Source: Bacteroidaceae bacterium
GTDB taxonomy: Bacteria; Bacteroidota; Bacteroidia; Bacteroidales; Bacteroidaceae
Length of the DNA: 58,601 nt
Direction of reading: 5' to 3'
Assembly: GCA_016280445.1 (NCBI GenBank)
Contig: JAEEGS010000065.1
Coordinates: forward strand, 1 to 58,601
Of the stretch, positions 8,682-17,248 are shown in pieces. Position numbers and translations under genes: made by a program. A model generated the notes under the pieces. The model saw only the letters and a program-made list of their open reading frames with translations, was not told where the DNA came from and did no database searches. Numbering within the stretch: position 1 is the first letter of the stretch; every line of letters starts with the position of its first letter.

Positions 8682-10593
8682 GTGGATGTACGGTAAAGAC
8701 CATCACGCAACCACCTCGCGGCTTGAGGTTGAATTGAGTTGGTAGCGAGTCCTTCGTATAGATATCCCAAGGAGCATCGGCATTACCGCTATCAGCAAAG
8801 ATTTGAGGATGGGGAATTTGCTTGATTTTAAGCCGCGACCAATCGACATTCACCGTCTTTTCCTCATCAGTACCGTTAATCATGGCCACATACCACTTCT
8901 GTCCCTTCTTGCGTGCCATCACGACATATTCGCCAGGATAACCTCCCAAGAGCCTCGTTTCATTCCACGTATTCGGCAGTTCGGAAAGGAAATCCTGCAC
9001 AGCCTTCGGTTGCGCCAAGAAACTTTCGGGACGGTCGGCCAAATGCTGCAAGCCCGATTCGAAAAGAACCGTCAAAGCCAGTTCGTGAGCATGGGTCGTG
9101 ATGTGCGGATGCTGAGAATCAGAGAAGGCGCATGGGGTGTAATCCATCGGGCCAACCACATTACGCGTAAAAGGCAAGGTGGCATTATGAGCAGCCGCTT
9201 TCTTGGTGAAAGTAGGCACATTGTTATACCACTCGGCTCCATAAACACCCTCGGTGGAGAGCAGGTTGGGATAAGTGCGTTGCCAGCCTCGTGGAATGGG
9301 GGCACCATGGAAATTGACGAGCAAATGATGCTTGGCAGCCGACTCCAACAAGTCGATGCAGTAATCCATGTTCATCTGGTTGTCGCCAGAGAAGAAGTCT
9401 ATCTTCACACCTGCCACACCAATGCGTTCGCACCATGCAAATTCCTTCTCGCGGTCTTCAGGCTTATTCAGACGGAACTTAGGTCCTGGAGCACCATTTA
9501 TCCATCCCACGGAAGAGTTGTACCAAATCATGGGCTTCACGCCACATTGCTTGGCATAATTGATGGCATCTTCCACCGTCTTGCCATCCTTGAACTCGTC
9601 CCACTCTGCGTCGATGAGAACGTAAGGAAGACGGAGAGCCACCGCCAAATCCACATATTTCTTGATGATATTGAAGTCGTTGGAGCCATGATTGTATGCC
9701 CAATAAACCCACGAAACAACACCCGGCTGAATCCATGAGGAATCCTCCAGTTTGTTGGGTTCCGACACGTCTGTGACGAGCGTGGACTCCACCACATCGG
9801 CCAAACTGCCGATGATGACCACACGCCAAGGAGTGTGCCAGTCGCCGTTGAGGGAAACTTCATTCACATCAGGACACACCTTATAATCGGCAGGATTGCC
9901 CTCGTTCTTGAGCGAGGATGCACTCTGTCTCCGTTCGATGTTCGCCTCCGTGATGAGGGCAAAAACGTTGTCAGATGGCTGAATCAAAGCAGGATAGCCC
10001 CAATGAGTGTTGAAGGATTCCATGACTTGCGAACCGCCAAAACCGCCCAAAGTCTTCACCTTCCCGGTAGTCGACAGCGGGAAGAAACCCTCGTAGCCAT
10101 CGCTCCATTGCTGAATCCAACGGCGTGTACCTTCAGGAATGGTGAATGTAGTCAGTTCATCCTTCAGTTTCTCGTCCTTCAAGCCCGAAAGTTCATAACG
10201 GAAAGCGATGCCATCATCATACAGACGCATCACCAATCGCATGGGTGAGCCATCCGCATACTGATATTCAAACACATATTCGTTGGCTTCATTGGTGCAA
10301 TAACCACGCTTGCCCGCCAGCATCGGATAGGAGGCCTTCACCTGCCTGCTCTTGAGTTTTTTCTGCTCCTGATATGTCAAGCCGTCCTTGGCCGATGTGG
10401 ACACACCCACAGCAGAAATCTTCATCACGGGCTTGTTCCGATACTTCACCTGATACACATCGCCCTCTTTCGCCACAGATATCCTGCCATCGGGAGAAAC
10501 CGCCTTCTGGGCATGCATCATCGTTGTGCACATCGGACATCCGAGCAACAACAGGCATCCAGACAACAAACTAACAATCTTTGTTTTCATCAT
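8674..10593 (-). CDS. Glycoside hydrolase family 97 (probable alpha-galactosidase/alpha-glucosidase)
   Basis: A secreted exo-acting alpha-glycosidase. The 639-residue protein has a signal peptide (about residues 1-28, ending HAQ). A GH97 N-terminal beta-sandwich follows (about 30-280), then the (beta/alpha)8 barrel (about 285-545, with WVYWAYNHGSNDF, LIDAEWDEF and VNFHGAPIPRGWQRT) and a small C-terminal beta domain. Asp398 or 399 in GVKIDFFSGD stands where the retaining GH97 branch has its nucleophile; the inverting SusB-type branch lacks it. This favours a retaining, alpha-galactosidase-like enzyme, as an inference from known family members. ATG codons at 10593 and 10590 are equivalent choices. 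It lies 26 nt after the GH43 gene in the same direction and is probably in one transcript with it. Confidence 0.9.
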   Translation of the reverse strand: MMKTKIVSLLSGCLLLLGCPMCTTMMHAQKAVSPDGRISVAKEGDVYQVKYRNKPVMKISAVGVSTSAKDGLTYQEQKKLKSRQVKASYPMLAGKRGYCTNEANEYVFEYQYADGSPMRLVMRLYDDGIAFRYELSGLKDEKLKDELTTFTIPEGTRRWIQQWSDGYEGFFPLSTTGKVKTLGGFGGSQVMESFNTHWGYPALIQPSDNVFALITEANIERRQSASSLKNEGNPADYKVCPDVNEVSLNGDWHTPWRVVIIGSLADVVESTLVTDVSEPNKLEDSSWIQPGVVSWVYWAYNHGSNDFNIIKKYVDLAVALRLPYVLIDAEWDEFKDGKTVEDAINYAKQCGVKPMIWYNSSVGWINGAPGPKFRLNKPEDREKEFAWCERIGVAGVKIDFFSGDNQMNMDYCIDLLESAAKHHLLVNFHGAPIPRGWQRTYPNLLSTEGVYGAEWYNNVPTFTKKAAAHNATLPFTRNVVGPMDYTPCAFSDSQHPHITTHAHELALTVLFESGLQHLADRPESFLAQPKAVQDFLSELPNTWNETRLLGGYPGEYVVMARKKGQKWYVAMINGTDEEKTVNVDWSRLKIKQIPHPQIFADSGNADAPWDIYTKDSLPTQFNLKPRGGCVMVFTVHPRR

Positions 10594-10619
10594 AGGTCAA
10601 TATTATTGAGTTGCTTTCA

Positions 10620-13463
10620 TTATTGAAACTGCCACCAGTCGAAATTGAAGGTGCCGTTCAGATTCTCGAAATGCAGATAGAGGTCGTGAACACCCTTCAC
10701 ATTCTCCACCTTGCCGCTCACCGTGCTGAACTTTTCGTCGGCTCCTGTAGCCTTCACAGCCACACGACCAATTTCCTTGCCTTCAATGCCGTCGATGCGC
10801 AACACGATGTTGCCGCTTCCCTTGGCTGATGCCACACTTGCCAAGAACTTCTTAGCACCTGCGCTTCCGAAGTCAACACCCTTCACACGGATGTACTCGC
10901 CTTCGTCAATATCGGTGATGTACATGCCGACACGTCCTGTCGAATAAGGCATATCCTTCACCACACCCGTGTTCTTGATGCCCATCTTCGAACTCTTCAA
11001 GCCATAGCCCCAAGCCATCGTCTCGGCTTCCACACGCTTGTATGGATTGAGCATCTGCAACTGCTTCATCGGCTCTTGGTCAAGCCAATAAGGAAGTTCC
11101 TGAATGGTGCCGTCGGCATTGTAGGTGATTTCCTTGGCACTCACAGAACGGCGTTCATGGTGTTCGTATGTGTAAATGTGCATGATGTCGTAGTTCTGAC
11201 CAAACACATAACTGTTGCCCTTATAATCGACGATGCCCGGGTGGTTGCCTCGGTCACGCTCCGTCGGACGCATGATGTAGCCCTTTTCTTCCCACTTGCC
11301 TGTAGGACTGTCGCTCATGGCATAGCCCAAAGCCTCTGGGCAACAAGTGGAAGCGAAAGCGAGATAGTAGTGACCGTTACGCTTGTAGAACCAAGGTCCC
11401 TCCTGATAATGCTGAACAGCCCAATTGGCTTTCTGCTGCCAGGATGCTCTGAGATTAATCTTGGCTCCCTCCTCCTTGACGGGACGCATCAAGCCATCCT
11501 GAGGATTGAGCACATGGATGTCGCCACTCGTTGAAATCATGTCCTCATTCAGTTTGATGTAGTAAACATAGGGGTTTCCCCAATACATCCAAGCCTGTCC
11601 GTCGTCGTCGATGAACACAGAGGGGTCGATGTCCTCCCAATGCTCCTTCTGCCATACAAGCGGCTTCCCCAACGGGTCTTTGAAGGGACCATAAGGAGAA
11701 TCTGCCACGAGCACACCGATACCATGTCCGTGCAAAGGAGCGTAGAGATAGAACTTGCCGTTGCGTTCCACCGTCTGAATAGCCCATGCACCATTCTCAC
11801 GGCTGCGCCATTCGAAGTCGCGAAGCGATGCCACAGCACCATGATCTGTCCAGTTCACCATATCGGTGGTGGAATAAAGCAGCCAGTCATACATGAAGAA
11901 GCCTGCAGAATTTCTTTCATTCTCATCGTGAATGTCCTCAGGATGAGAGTCGTGGGAAGTGTAGAGGAACAGCGTGTCGCCCACCACCAACGGAGAGGGG
12001 TCGGCTGTATATTTCGTGGTGAAAAGCGGCATGTTGCACTCTTCGATACCACGGAATTTCCACCAGTCGATGTTCATCACTTTCACACCTTTTCTGCCGC
12101 GGAACACCAAGTAGAGGTCGTGAACACCCACCACGGGAGTACGAAGGTCGACCACCACTTCCTGCCATTTCTCCCAGCCACCAGTATGACCCACTTCGAG
12201 ACGTGCAATCACCTTGCCTCCAAGACTGTCGATGCGCACTTCGATGGCACCACCTCTCAAGGCACTTGCCACACTTGCCGTGAATGTGCGAGGCACCTTC
12301 TTGCCGAAGTTGACAGCCTGCAACTTAATATAGTCACCCTCGTGGGTTTCAGAGATATACACGCCCGTCTCGTCGTTCCACTCGCTCTTCACGCCCTTCG
12401 AGAATGCCATTGTCTCGGCTTCCACACGCTCATAAGGATTGAGTGTGCCAATGGGTTCCACACCCTTGTCTGTAGGAAGAATGGTCGGGAAGGTGCCGTC
12501 GGGATTGAATTTGAACTCCTCGACAGCCACGCTACGGCCAAAACCGCCACCACCCGGCAGTTTACCTGTGTGATAGAAGAAGTAGTCGTGCCCCTTGAAA
12601 CGCTCATAACCGCAATGGTTGGTGAAGGAGCCCGTTCCACCCTCTGGCATGATGGTGCCCTTGTAGGTCCAAGGACCTGTTGGAGTTGGAGCCTCTGAAT
12701 AAGCGATATGCTCAGGCACACCACCTGCTGCATAGAGCAGGTAGTACCCCTTGGATGCCTTGCCCTTCTTGGCAGCATCCATCTGAGGCTTCTTCATAAT
12801 CCAAGGACCTTCCGTATAAGTGTCCTTATATTTCTTTCCTCTCTCACGCTTTGACATGTCGGGAGCGCCAAAGCCCTCTTCGGTCATCTCCAGATTGAAC
12901 ACTTCGCCATTAAAACTAATCATGTCCTCGTTCAACTTGCCACAATAAACACGCGGATTGCCCCAGTAGAGCCAGGCCTGACCATCGTCGTCGATGAACA
13001 CGGTGGGGTCAATATGGTCCCAACTGCCATTCTCGTACAGAGGTTTACCAATGGCATCGCGGAAAGGGCCAGCAGGATTGTCTGCCACAGCCACACCAAT
13101 CGCCATACCACCTGACAGACGCGAATGGGCACAGATATACCAGTAGAACTTGCCGTTGCGCTCAATACATTGGCTTGCCCACGCACGGTCGTCAGCCCAA
13201 CTGAAACTTTCCAAAGCGAGCGGACTTCCATGATCTGTCCAGTTCACCATATCGGACGAACTGTACACACGCCACTCCTGCATCCAGAAGAAGTCGGCCT
13301 TGTCTTCATCATGTCCAGTATACACATAGATTCTGTCACCGTGCACCATCGGAGCAGGGTCGCTCGTGCACCAAGTCTGCACGAAAGGATTCTGTGCAGC
13401 AGCCATGAGGGGAAACAGCAATGCGCTTCCCATCACACTAAAAAATCGAAATAATTTTTTCAT
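10620..13463 (-). CDS. Secreted double GH43-CBM6 protein (tandem duplicate)
   Basis: GH43 enzymes cleave arabinan, arabinoxylan or xylan side chains. The product is about 947 residues with a signal peptide (1-23, ending AAAQ). The domain order is GH43 (about 26-335), CBM6-like (345-470), GH43 (478-815) and CBM6-like (820-947). Both GH43 copies keep the three acidic catalytic residues: Asp35, Asp152 (HIDPTVFIDDDG) and Glu218 (TEGPW) in the first, and Asp488, Asp613 (DIDPSVFIDDDG) and Glu688 (QEGPW) in the second. Both CBM copies start NPY-x-RVEAETMA and end near FDWW or IDWWKF. A -7 element at 13502-13509 fixes the start at the ATG at 13463 rather than further upstream. With GH97 downstream it forms a small polysaccharide-use operon; no SusC/SusD pair is present. 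The actual substrate is not predictable. Confidence 0.9.
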   Translation of the reverse strand: MKKLFRFFSVMGSALLFPLMAAAQNPFVQTWCTSDPAPMVHGDRIYVYTGHDEDKADFFWMQEWRVYSSSDMVNWTDHGSPLALESFSWADDRAWASQCIERNGKFYWYICAHSRLSGGMAIGVAVADNPAGPFRDAIGKPLYENGSWDHIDPTVFIDDDGQAWLYWGNPRVYCGKLNEDMISFNGEVFNLEMTEEGFGAPDMSKRERGKKYKDTYTEGPWIMKKPQMDAAKKGKASKGYYLLYAAGGVPEHIAYSEAPTPTGPWTYKGTIMPEGGTGSFTNHCGYERFKGHDYFFYHTGKLPGGGGFGRSVAVEEFKFNPDGTFPTILPTDKGVEPIGTLNPYERVEAETMAFSKGVKSEWNDETGVYISETHEGDYIKLQAVNFGKKVPRTFTASVASALRGGAIEVRIDSLGGKVIARLEVGHTGGWEKWQEVVVDLRTPVVGVHDLYLVFRGRKGVKVMNIDWWKFRGIEECNMPLFTTKYTADPSPLVVGDTLFLYTSHDSHPEDIHDENERNSAGFFMYDWLLYSTTDMVNWTDHGAVASLRDFEWRSRENGAWAIQTVERNGKFYLYAPLHGHGIGVLVADSPYGPFKDPLGKPLVWQKEHWEDIDPSVFIDDDGQAWMYWGNPYVYYIKLNEDMISTSGDIHVLNPQDGLMRPVKEEGAKINLRASWQQKANWAVQHYQEGPWFYKRNGHYYLAFASTCCPEALGYAMSDSPTGKWEEKGYIMRPTERDRGNHPGIVDYKGNSYVFGQNYDIMHIYTYEHHERRSVSAKEITYNADGTIQELPYWLDQEPMKQLQMLNPYKRVEAETMAWGYGLKSSKMGIKNTGVVKDMPYSTGRVGMYITDIDEGEYIRVKGVDFGSAGAKKFLASVASAKGSGNIVLRIDGIEGKEIGRVAVKATGADEKFSTVSGKVENVKGVHDLYLHFENLNGTFNFDWWQFQ

Positions 13464-13501
13464 TGATAGTTTAAAAAATAGGTTTTGTGTTGTTTTAGGG
13501 G

Positions 13502-13509
13502 CAAAGATA
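13502..13509 (-). promoter_or_regulatory. -7 element of the GH43-GH97 operon
   Basis: TATCTTTG on the minus strand, matching TAnnTTTG, about 39 nt upstream of the ATG at 13463. It supports independent transcription of the GH43 and GH97 genes from the MFS gene upstream. Confidence 0.7.
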
Positions 13510-13594
13510 AGACGTTTTTCCCGAACGCATTTATGCCCATGATACATTTTTTTTAGTTTTTTCCACTCACCCCTCAAAAAGGAGAAGGAAAAGG

Positions 13595-14770
13595 CTACCG
13601 TAGCCTATTCTTCATGAAGTGATTCTTCGCATAGAGAAAATAGAAGACGACACCCAGCAAGTTGACGATAAAGGCAAACCAGAAGGCTGCCGAGTAGTTC
13701 ACATGATGGATGGCCACACCGCCGAAAACGACACCAAGTCCCATGCCGATGTCCCAGCACGTGAGTTGCGTGGAGTTGGCTGTGCCTCGCTTGTTGTTAG
13801 GGGCAAGATTGATGAACATGGTCTGCATGCCAGGCCAGATGTGACCATTGCCCAAACCGATGATGATGGCAGCGCCATAGTAGCCCACAGGATTCTTCAT
13901 CAGAGCGAACAGCAGATAGCCAAACACGCTAACAAGAATGCCGTGATTCACATTCTCCACCACCCTGCCTTTCCTGAGCGAACGGGCACCAATGAGACGC
14001 GAGAGGACGAGGCCTGCACACAGCACGGCAAACCATGCCCCCGTACCTGCCGTCATGCCTAACTCTTCCTTCCCATAGATGGCAAGATAGGTGGCCAGCA
14101 CACCATACGACAGGCCGACACACACCATCACCAGCCCCTCGCTCCATCCGTTCACCAAGAAGAAGCGGTCGAACGACAACGGATCTCTGTTGGGTACAAT
14201 CTCTTTTGTTGGGAAATGTACCGTAGCATTGATGGCCAATCCAATGCCTGCCGCACAAAGAGCGATGAGAAAGATGATGTTGTACTCGCCAATGGAATCA
14301 TAAATCATCAATCCCACGGTGGGTGCCATGCTCGTGGCAAGATTGTTGGAGAGGCCGTAATAGCCGATTCCCTCAGCCCTTCGGGAAGACGGCAGCACAT
14401 CTATTGCACTCGTGCTGTTCGCTACCGTTACTGCCCCCATCGGCGCTCCATGCATCGTTCGGATAATGGCAAACAACGTCATCGTGCCAGCAATCAGATA
14501 GCCTGCAAACAAGGCGAAGAACAGAAAGTAGCACGTGAGCAACACCACCTTGCGCGAAAAACTGTCCACCAGATAGCCTGCAATGGGGCGCGCCAGGAGA
14601 GCCGTCATCGTATAGCCCGACAGTACAAAGCCTATCGTATCTTTATCTGCCTGATATGTTTCACTCAAATACAACGGCAACAAAGGTGTCACCACCATGA
14701 ACGAGAAAAATATCATGAAGTTGGCACACCACACCTTTGTGTAATTTGCATTCCAAAGTCTTTCTGTCAT
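13595..14770 (-). CDS. Major facilitator superfamily transporter
   Basis: A 391-residue inner-membrane secondary transporter with about twelve hydrophobic helices. The family loop after helix 2 is visible as GYLVDSFSRK (about residues 65-75), with ARPIAG just before it. The substrate is unknown; sequence features fit drug- or sugar-efflux-type MFS proteins, and the position beside GH43/GH97 genes does not prove a sugar role. A TACCTTTG -7 element ends only about 5 nt before the ATG at 14770, so the mRNA would be leaderless or nearly so unless the start is Met19. At the 3' end the stop codon lies in a short hairpin (GGCTA-CGG-TAGCC) followed by TTTT, a possible terminator. Confidence 0.88.
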   Translation of the reverse strand: MTERLWNANYTKVWCANFMIFFSFMVVTPLLPLYLSETYQADKDTIGFVLSGYTMTALLARPIAGYLVDSFSRKVVLLTCYFLFFALFAGYLIAGTMTLFAIIRTMHGAPMGAVTVANSTSAIDVLPSSRRAEGIGYYGLSNNLATSMAPTVGLMIYDSIGEYNIIFLIALCAAGIGLAINATVHFPTKEIVPNRDPLSFDRFFLVNGWSEGLVMVCVGLSYGVLATYLAIYGKEELGMTAGTGAWFAVLCAGLVLSRLIGARSLRKGRVVENVNHGILVSVFGYLLFALMKNPVGYYGAAIIIGLGNGHIWPGMQTMFINLAPNNKRGTANSTQLTCWDIGMGLGVVFGGVAIHHVNYSAAFWFAFIVNLLGVVFYFLYAKNHFMKNRLR

Positions 14771-14774
14771 GATG

Positions 14775-14782
14775 CAAAGGTA
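14775..14782 (-). promoter_or_regulatory. -7 element immediately upstream of the MFS start
   Basis: TACCTTTG on the minus strand, with its 3' end 5 nt from the MFS ATG at 14770. In Bacteroidetes transcription starts a few nt downstream of this element, so the transcript would begin at or next to the start codon. Confidence 0.65.
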
Positions 14783-14858
14783 CAGTTTTTTCCATTATCA
14801 CACTCGCCAAAAAAAGTTAAAACTCTTGTTTTTCCTTTGTTTTGTGCTCACTTACTCG

Positions 14859-14866
14859 TAACTTTG
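14859..14866 (+). promoter_or_regulatory. -7 element for the 17-residue-repeat protein and perhaps rnpB
   Basis: TAACTTTG matches TAnnTTTG, giving a leader of about 30 nt before the ATG at 14904. No other clear -7 element is seen before rnpB at 15328, so this promoter may also feed the RNase P RNA. Confidence 0.7.
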
Positions 14867-14903
14867 CACCCATATTTGATAATTGTATCACTTCAAAATA
14901 AGG

Positions 14904-15320
14904 ATGATGAAAAAATTATTATTGCTTTTAACATTGTGCTGCGCCACATTCGCTGTGGTACAGGCTCAAGATGTGAGAGACCGAAGCGGTGCACAGGTGG
15001 GCAAAGTGGAGAGTGACGGTACGGTGAGAGACCGAAGCGGAGCCTATGTGGGCAAAGTGGAAAAAGATGGCACGGTGAGGAACCGCAGCGGCGCACAAGT
15101 GGGCAAGGTGGACTCTGACGGTACGGTGAGAGACCGAAGCGGAGCACAGATTGGCAAGGTGAACTCTGACGGTACGGTAAGAGACCGAAGCGGAGCACAA
15201 ATCGGTAAGATTGACTCCGACGGAACGGTGAGAGACCGAAGCGGAGCACAAATCGGGTCAGCCCGTGGTGTGCCTGCTGCTCAGGCAGCCATCGTCTTCT
15301 TTTTCAATCTGTTCAAGTAA
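14904..15320 (+). CDS. Small secreted repeat protein (resembles 5-fold beta-flower proteins)
   Basis: Function unknown. The product is 138 residues, with a signal peptide (about 1-22, ending VQAQ) and then five full copies plus one partial copy of a 17-residue unit of the form VRDRSGAQVGKVxSDGT. The last copy runs into a hydrophobic tail (AAIVFFFNLFK). The repeats are short beta-strand-and-turn units with conserved Ser-Gly-Ala and Asp-Gly turns, like those in Bacteroidetes proteins annotated as 5-fold beta-flower; this link is from memory and was not checked by search. At the DNA level the units are 51 bp and nearly identical, so they arose recently or are kept alike by recombination. ATG codons at 14904 and 14907 are equivalent. 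Only 7 nt separate its stop from the RNase P RNA gene. Confidence 0.82.
   Translation: MMKKLLLLLTLCCATFAVVQAQDVRDRSGAQVGKVESDGTVRDRSGAYVGKVEKDGTVRNRSGAQVGKVDSDGTVRDRSGAQIGKVNSDGTVRDRSGAQIGKIDSDGTVRDRSGAQIGSARGVPAAQAAIVFFFNLFK
14973..15258 (+). repeat. 51-bp tandem coding repeat, five full copies plus a partial
   Basis: Units begin at 14973, 15024, 15075, 15126, 15177 and 15228, each opening with GTG AGA (or AGG) followed by an RSGA-coding segment. The period is a multiple of three, so copy-number change keeps the reading frame. Confidence 0.95.
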
Positions 15321-15327
15321 CCAAACA

Positions 15328-15770
15328 GGAAAGCAGCCGGACGGTCTGTCGCTGGCAGTCTCCTTGAGAGGCTGAAAGAGGAAAGTCCGGGCAGCACAGG
15401 GCATCCCACTTCCTAATGTAGAAGCAGTCCGCGAGGGTTGAGTAATGCAGAAGAAAATAACAACAGCCCAGACCTTTCGGGAATGTATAATGGCAAATGT
15501 GACATGTTGCATCTGACATTCAATCCCATGGGACTGAGGCTGAAATGGTGAGAAGGTGAGGTAAGAGCTCACCAGCGGCATGGTGACATGTCGGCTGTGC
15601 ATCTTGGGAGCTGCAAGTTCATGTAAACTACCGCCACAAGGGTTGCCCGCCCAATTGTTCGGTAGAGGGTAGAACGCTAGAGCCATGAGGTGACTCATGG
15701 AGTAGATAAATGACAGACACGTGCCGTCAAAAGCACGTACAGAACCCGGCTTACAGTCCGACTGCTTTCC
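15328..15770 (+). ncRNA. rnpB: RNase P RNA (bacterial type A)
   Basis: The catalytic RNA of RNase P, which matures the 5' ends of tRNAs. Conserved region I is visible as GAGGAAAGTCCGGGC (about 15379-15393). The 3' conserved region is ACAGAACCCGGCTTACAG (about 15740-15757). The ends pair as helix P1: GGAAAGCAG at 15328-15336 with CTGCTTTCC at 15762-15770. A pyrimidine tract (TTCCTTTTTC) follows, probably the end of transcription. At about 443 nt it is longer than the roughly 380-nt E. coli RNA; the extra length seems to lie in the middle, in the hairpin-rich stretch about 15450-15720. A long reading frame on the opposite strand across this gene is chance. Confidence 0.95.
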
Positions 15771-15873
15771 TTCCTTTTTCAAAATGATGTTAAAATGCGT
15801 CCGTTGCCATTAAACCCTCGGGAAGATGGCCATTCCAACATCTCGAATCAAAAAGAACAAAGATAAATAATCA

Positions 15874-17214
15874 ATGAACACAAGAAATCTCATGGCTGCG
15901 TTATCGCTGCTGCTGGCTGGCAGTACGGCATGGGGACAAAGAATCTGGACACTACAGGAGTGTCTGGATTATGCCTTGGCCAACAACATCCAACTTCAGC
16001 AGAAGAAGATTACGGCAGCCTCCAACAAGGAAGACGTGCGGCAGAGCCGTGCAGCCTTACTTCCTTCGGCCTCGTTCAGCACCAATCAGAACGTGTCGTG
16101 GCGTCCGTTTGCGGCATCGACTTTCAACCTGACAAATGGCTCGATGACGAGCAACAGCAATAAGGTGTCGTACAATGGTTCTTATGGCATCAATGCCAAC
16201 TGGACTGTGTGGAACGGCGGCCGAAACACAAACACCATCAAGCAGAACCGACTGACAGAACAGATGTCGGAACTGGATGTGACACAACAGGCCAACAGCA
16301 TTCAGGAACAGATTGCACAACTCTACGTACAGATTCTTTACGAAACGGAGGCTGTCCGCGTGTGTGAAGAAATCATCAAAGCCAGCGAACTACAACGCGA
16401 CCGCGCTCAGGTGATGGTGGACGTGGGAAGTCTGGCCCGAGTGGATTGGGTGCAGTTGGACGCCCAAGTAAGTCAGGACAAATATTCTCTGGTTCAGGCA
16501 CAATCGCAACTGGCCAACTACAAACTGCAACTGAAGCAACTGCTGGAGATTCACGACGATGAGCCTTTCGATGTGGCGATACCTGATGTGTCAGACGAGA
16601 AGGTAATGAGCCTTGTCCCCGACGAACAGGCTGTTTACAATGCCGCCTTGGAGATTCGTCCAGAAATTCAGTCCAGCAAACTGAACATCGAATCGTCAGA
16701 ACTGGCCATCTCATCAGCACGTGCCGGTTACATGCCCACCGTCTCTGTGTCGGCAAGCATCGGTTCGAGCAACTCTTCTGGTCAGCACACCGAATTCACA
16801 AAACAAATCAAAACCAACCTGAGCAACGCCCTCGGACTCACCGTGTCGGTACCACTGTTCGACAATTTGCAAACCCGCACCAACATCCGCAAGGCCAAAT
16901 ATGCCTTGCAGAACAGCGAACTGGCTTTGCAAGAGCAGCAAAAGCAACTCTACTCCACCGTGGAGAACCATTGGCTGAACGCAACCACGTCGCAACAGCA
17001 ATACATCTATGCGCTGGCCAACGTGAAGAGCATGCAGGAAAGTTACGATTTGGTGAGCGAGCAATTTAGTCTCGGACTGAAAAACATCGTGGAACTGACT
17101 ACAGGCAAGAATAACCTCCTGCAAGCCCAACAGCAACTGCTACAAACGAAATACACCACGCTGCTGAATCTGGCACTACTGAACTTCTATGCCGGAGAGA
17201 ACATTGAACTATAA
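15874..17214 (+). CDS. TolC-like outer membrane efflux protein
   Basis: The outer-membrane channel of a tripartite export system. The 446-residue product has a signal peptide (about 1-21, ending AWGQ) and the two alpha-helical repeats of the OEP family: WTLQECLDYALANN near residue 25, and a second half rich in Gln and Leu heptads ending near EQFSLGLKNIVELTTGKNNLL. First gene of an operon with the adaptor (34 nt downstream), ATPase and permease. No TAnnTTTG element is obvious in the 100 nt upstream, which follow the rnpB end. Confidence 0.93.
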   Translation: MNTRNLMAALSLLLAGSTAWGQRIWTLQECLDYALANNIQLQQKKITAASNKEDVRQSRAALLPSASFSTNQNVSWRPFAASTFNLTNGSMTSNSNKVSYNGSYGINANWTVWNGGRNTNTIKQNRLTEQMSELDVTQQANSIQEQIAQLYVQILYETEAVRVCEEIIKASELQRDRAQVMVDVGSLARVDWVQLDAQVSQDKYSLVQAQSQLANYKLQLKQLLEIHDDEPFDVAIPDVSDEKVMSLVPDEQAVYNAALEIRPEIQSSKLNIESSELAISSARAGYMPTVSVSASIGSSNSSGQHTEFTKQIKTNLSNALGLTVSVPLFDNLQTRTNIRKAKYALQNSELALQEQQKQLYSTVENHWLNATTSQQQYIYALANVKSMQESYDLVSEQFSLGLKNIVELTTGKNNLLQAQQQLLQTKYTTLLNLALLNFYAGENIEL

Positions 17215-17248
17215 TCGGGAATGTATCATTTGACAATATATATTAAGG

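Noticed and set aside
10620-13463. The GH43 gene as two separate genes fused by error
   Set aside because: One uninterrupted frame, with linker and CBM modules in order, and no internal start signal.
14216-15016. A rightward open frame opposite the MFS gene
   Set aside because: Antisense to a clear transporter gene and runs across two promoters.
15258-15782. A leftward open frame of 174 codons across rnpB
   Set aside because: It lies over an RNA gene with paired ends and conserved regions, so the frame is chance.
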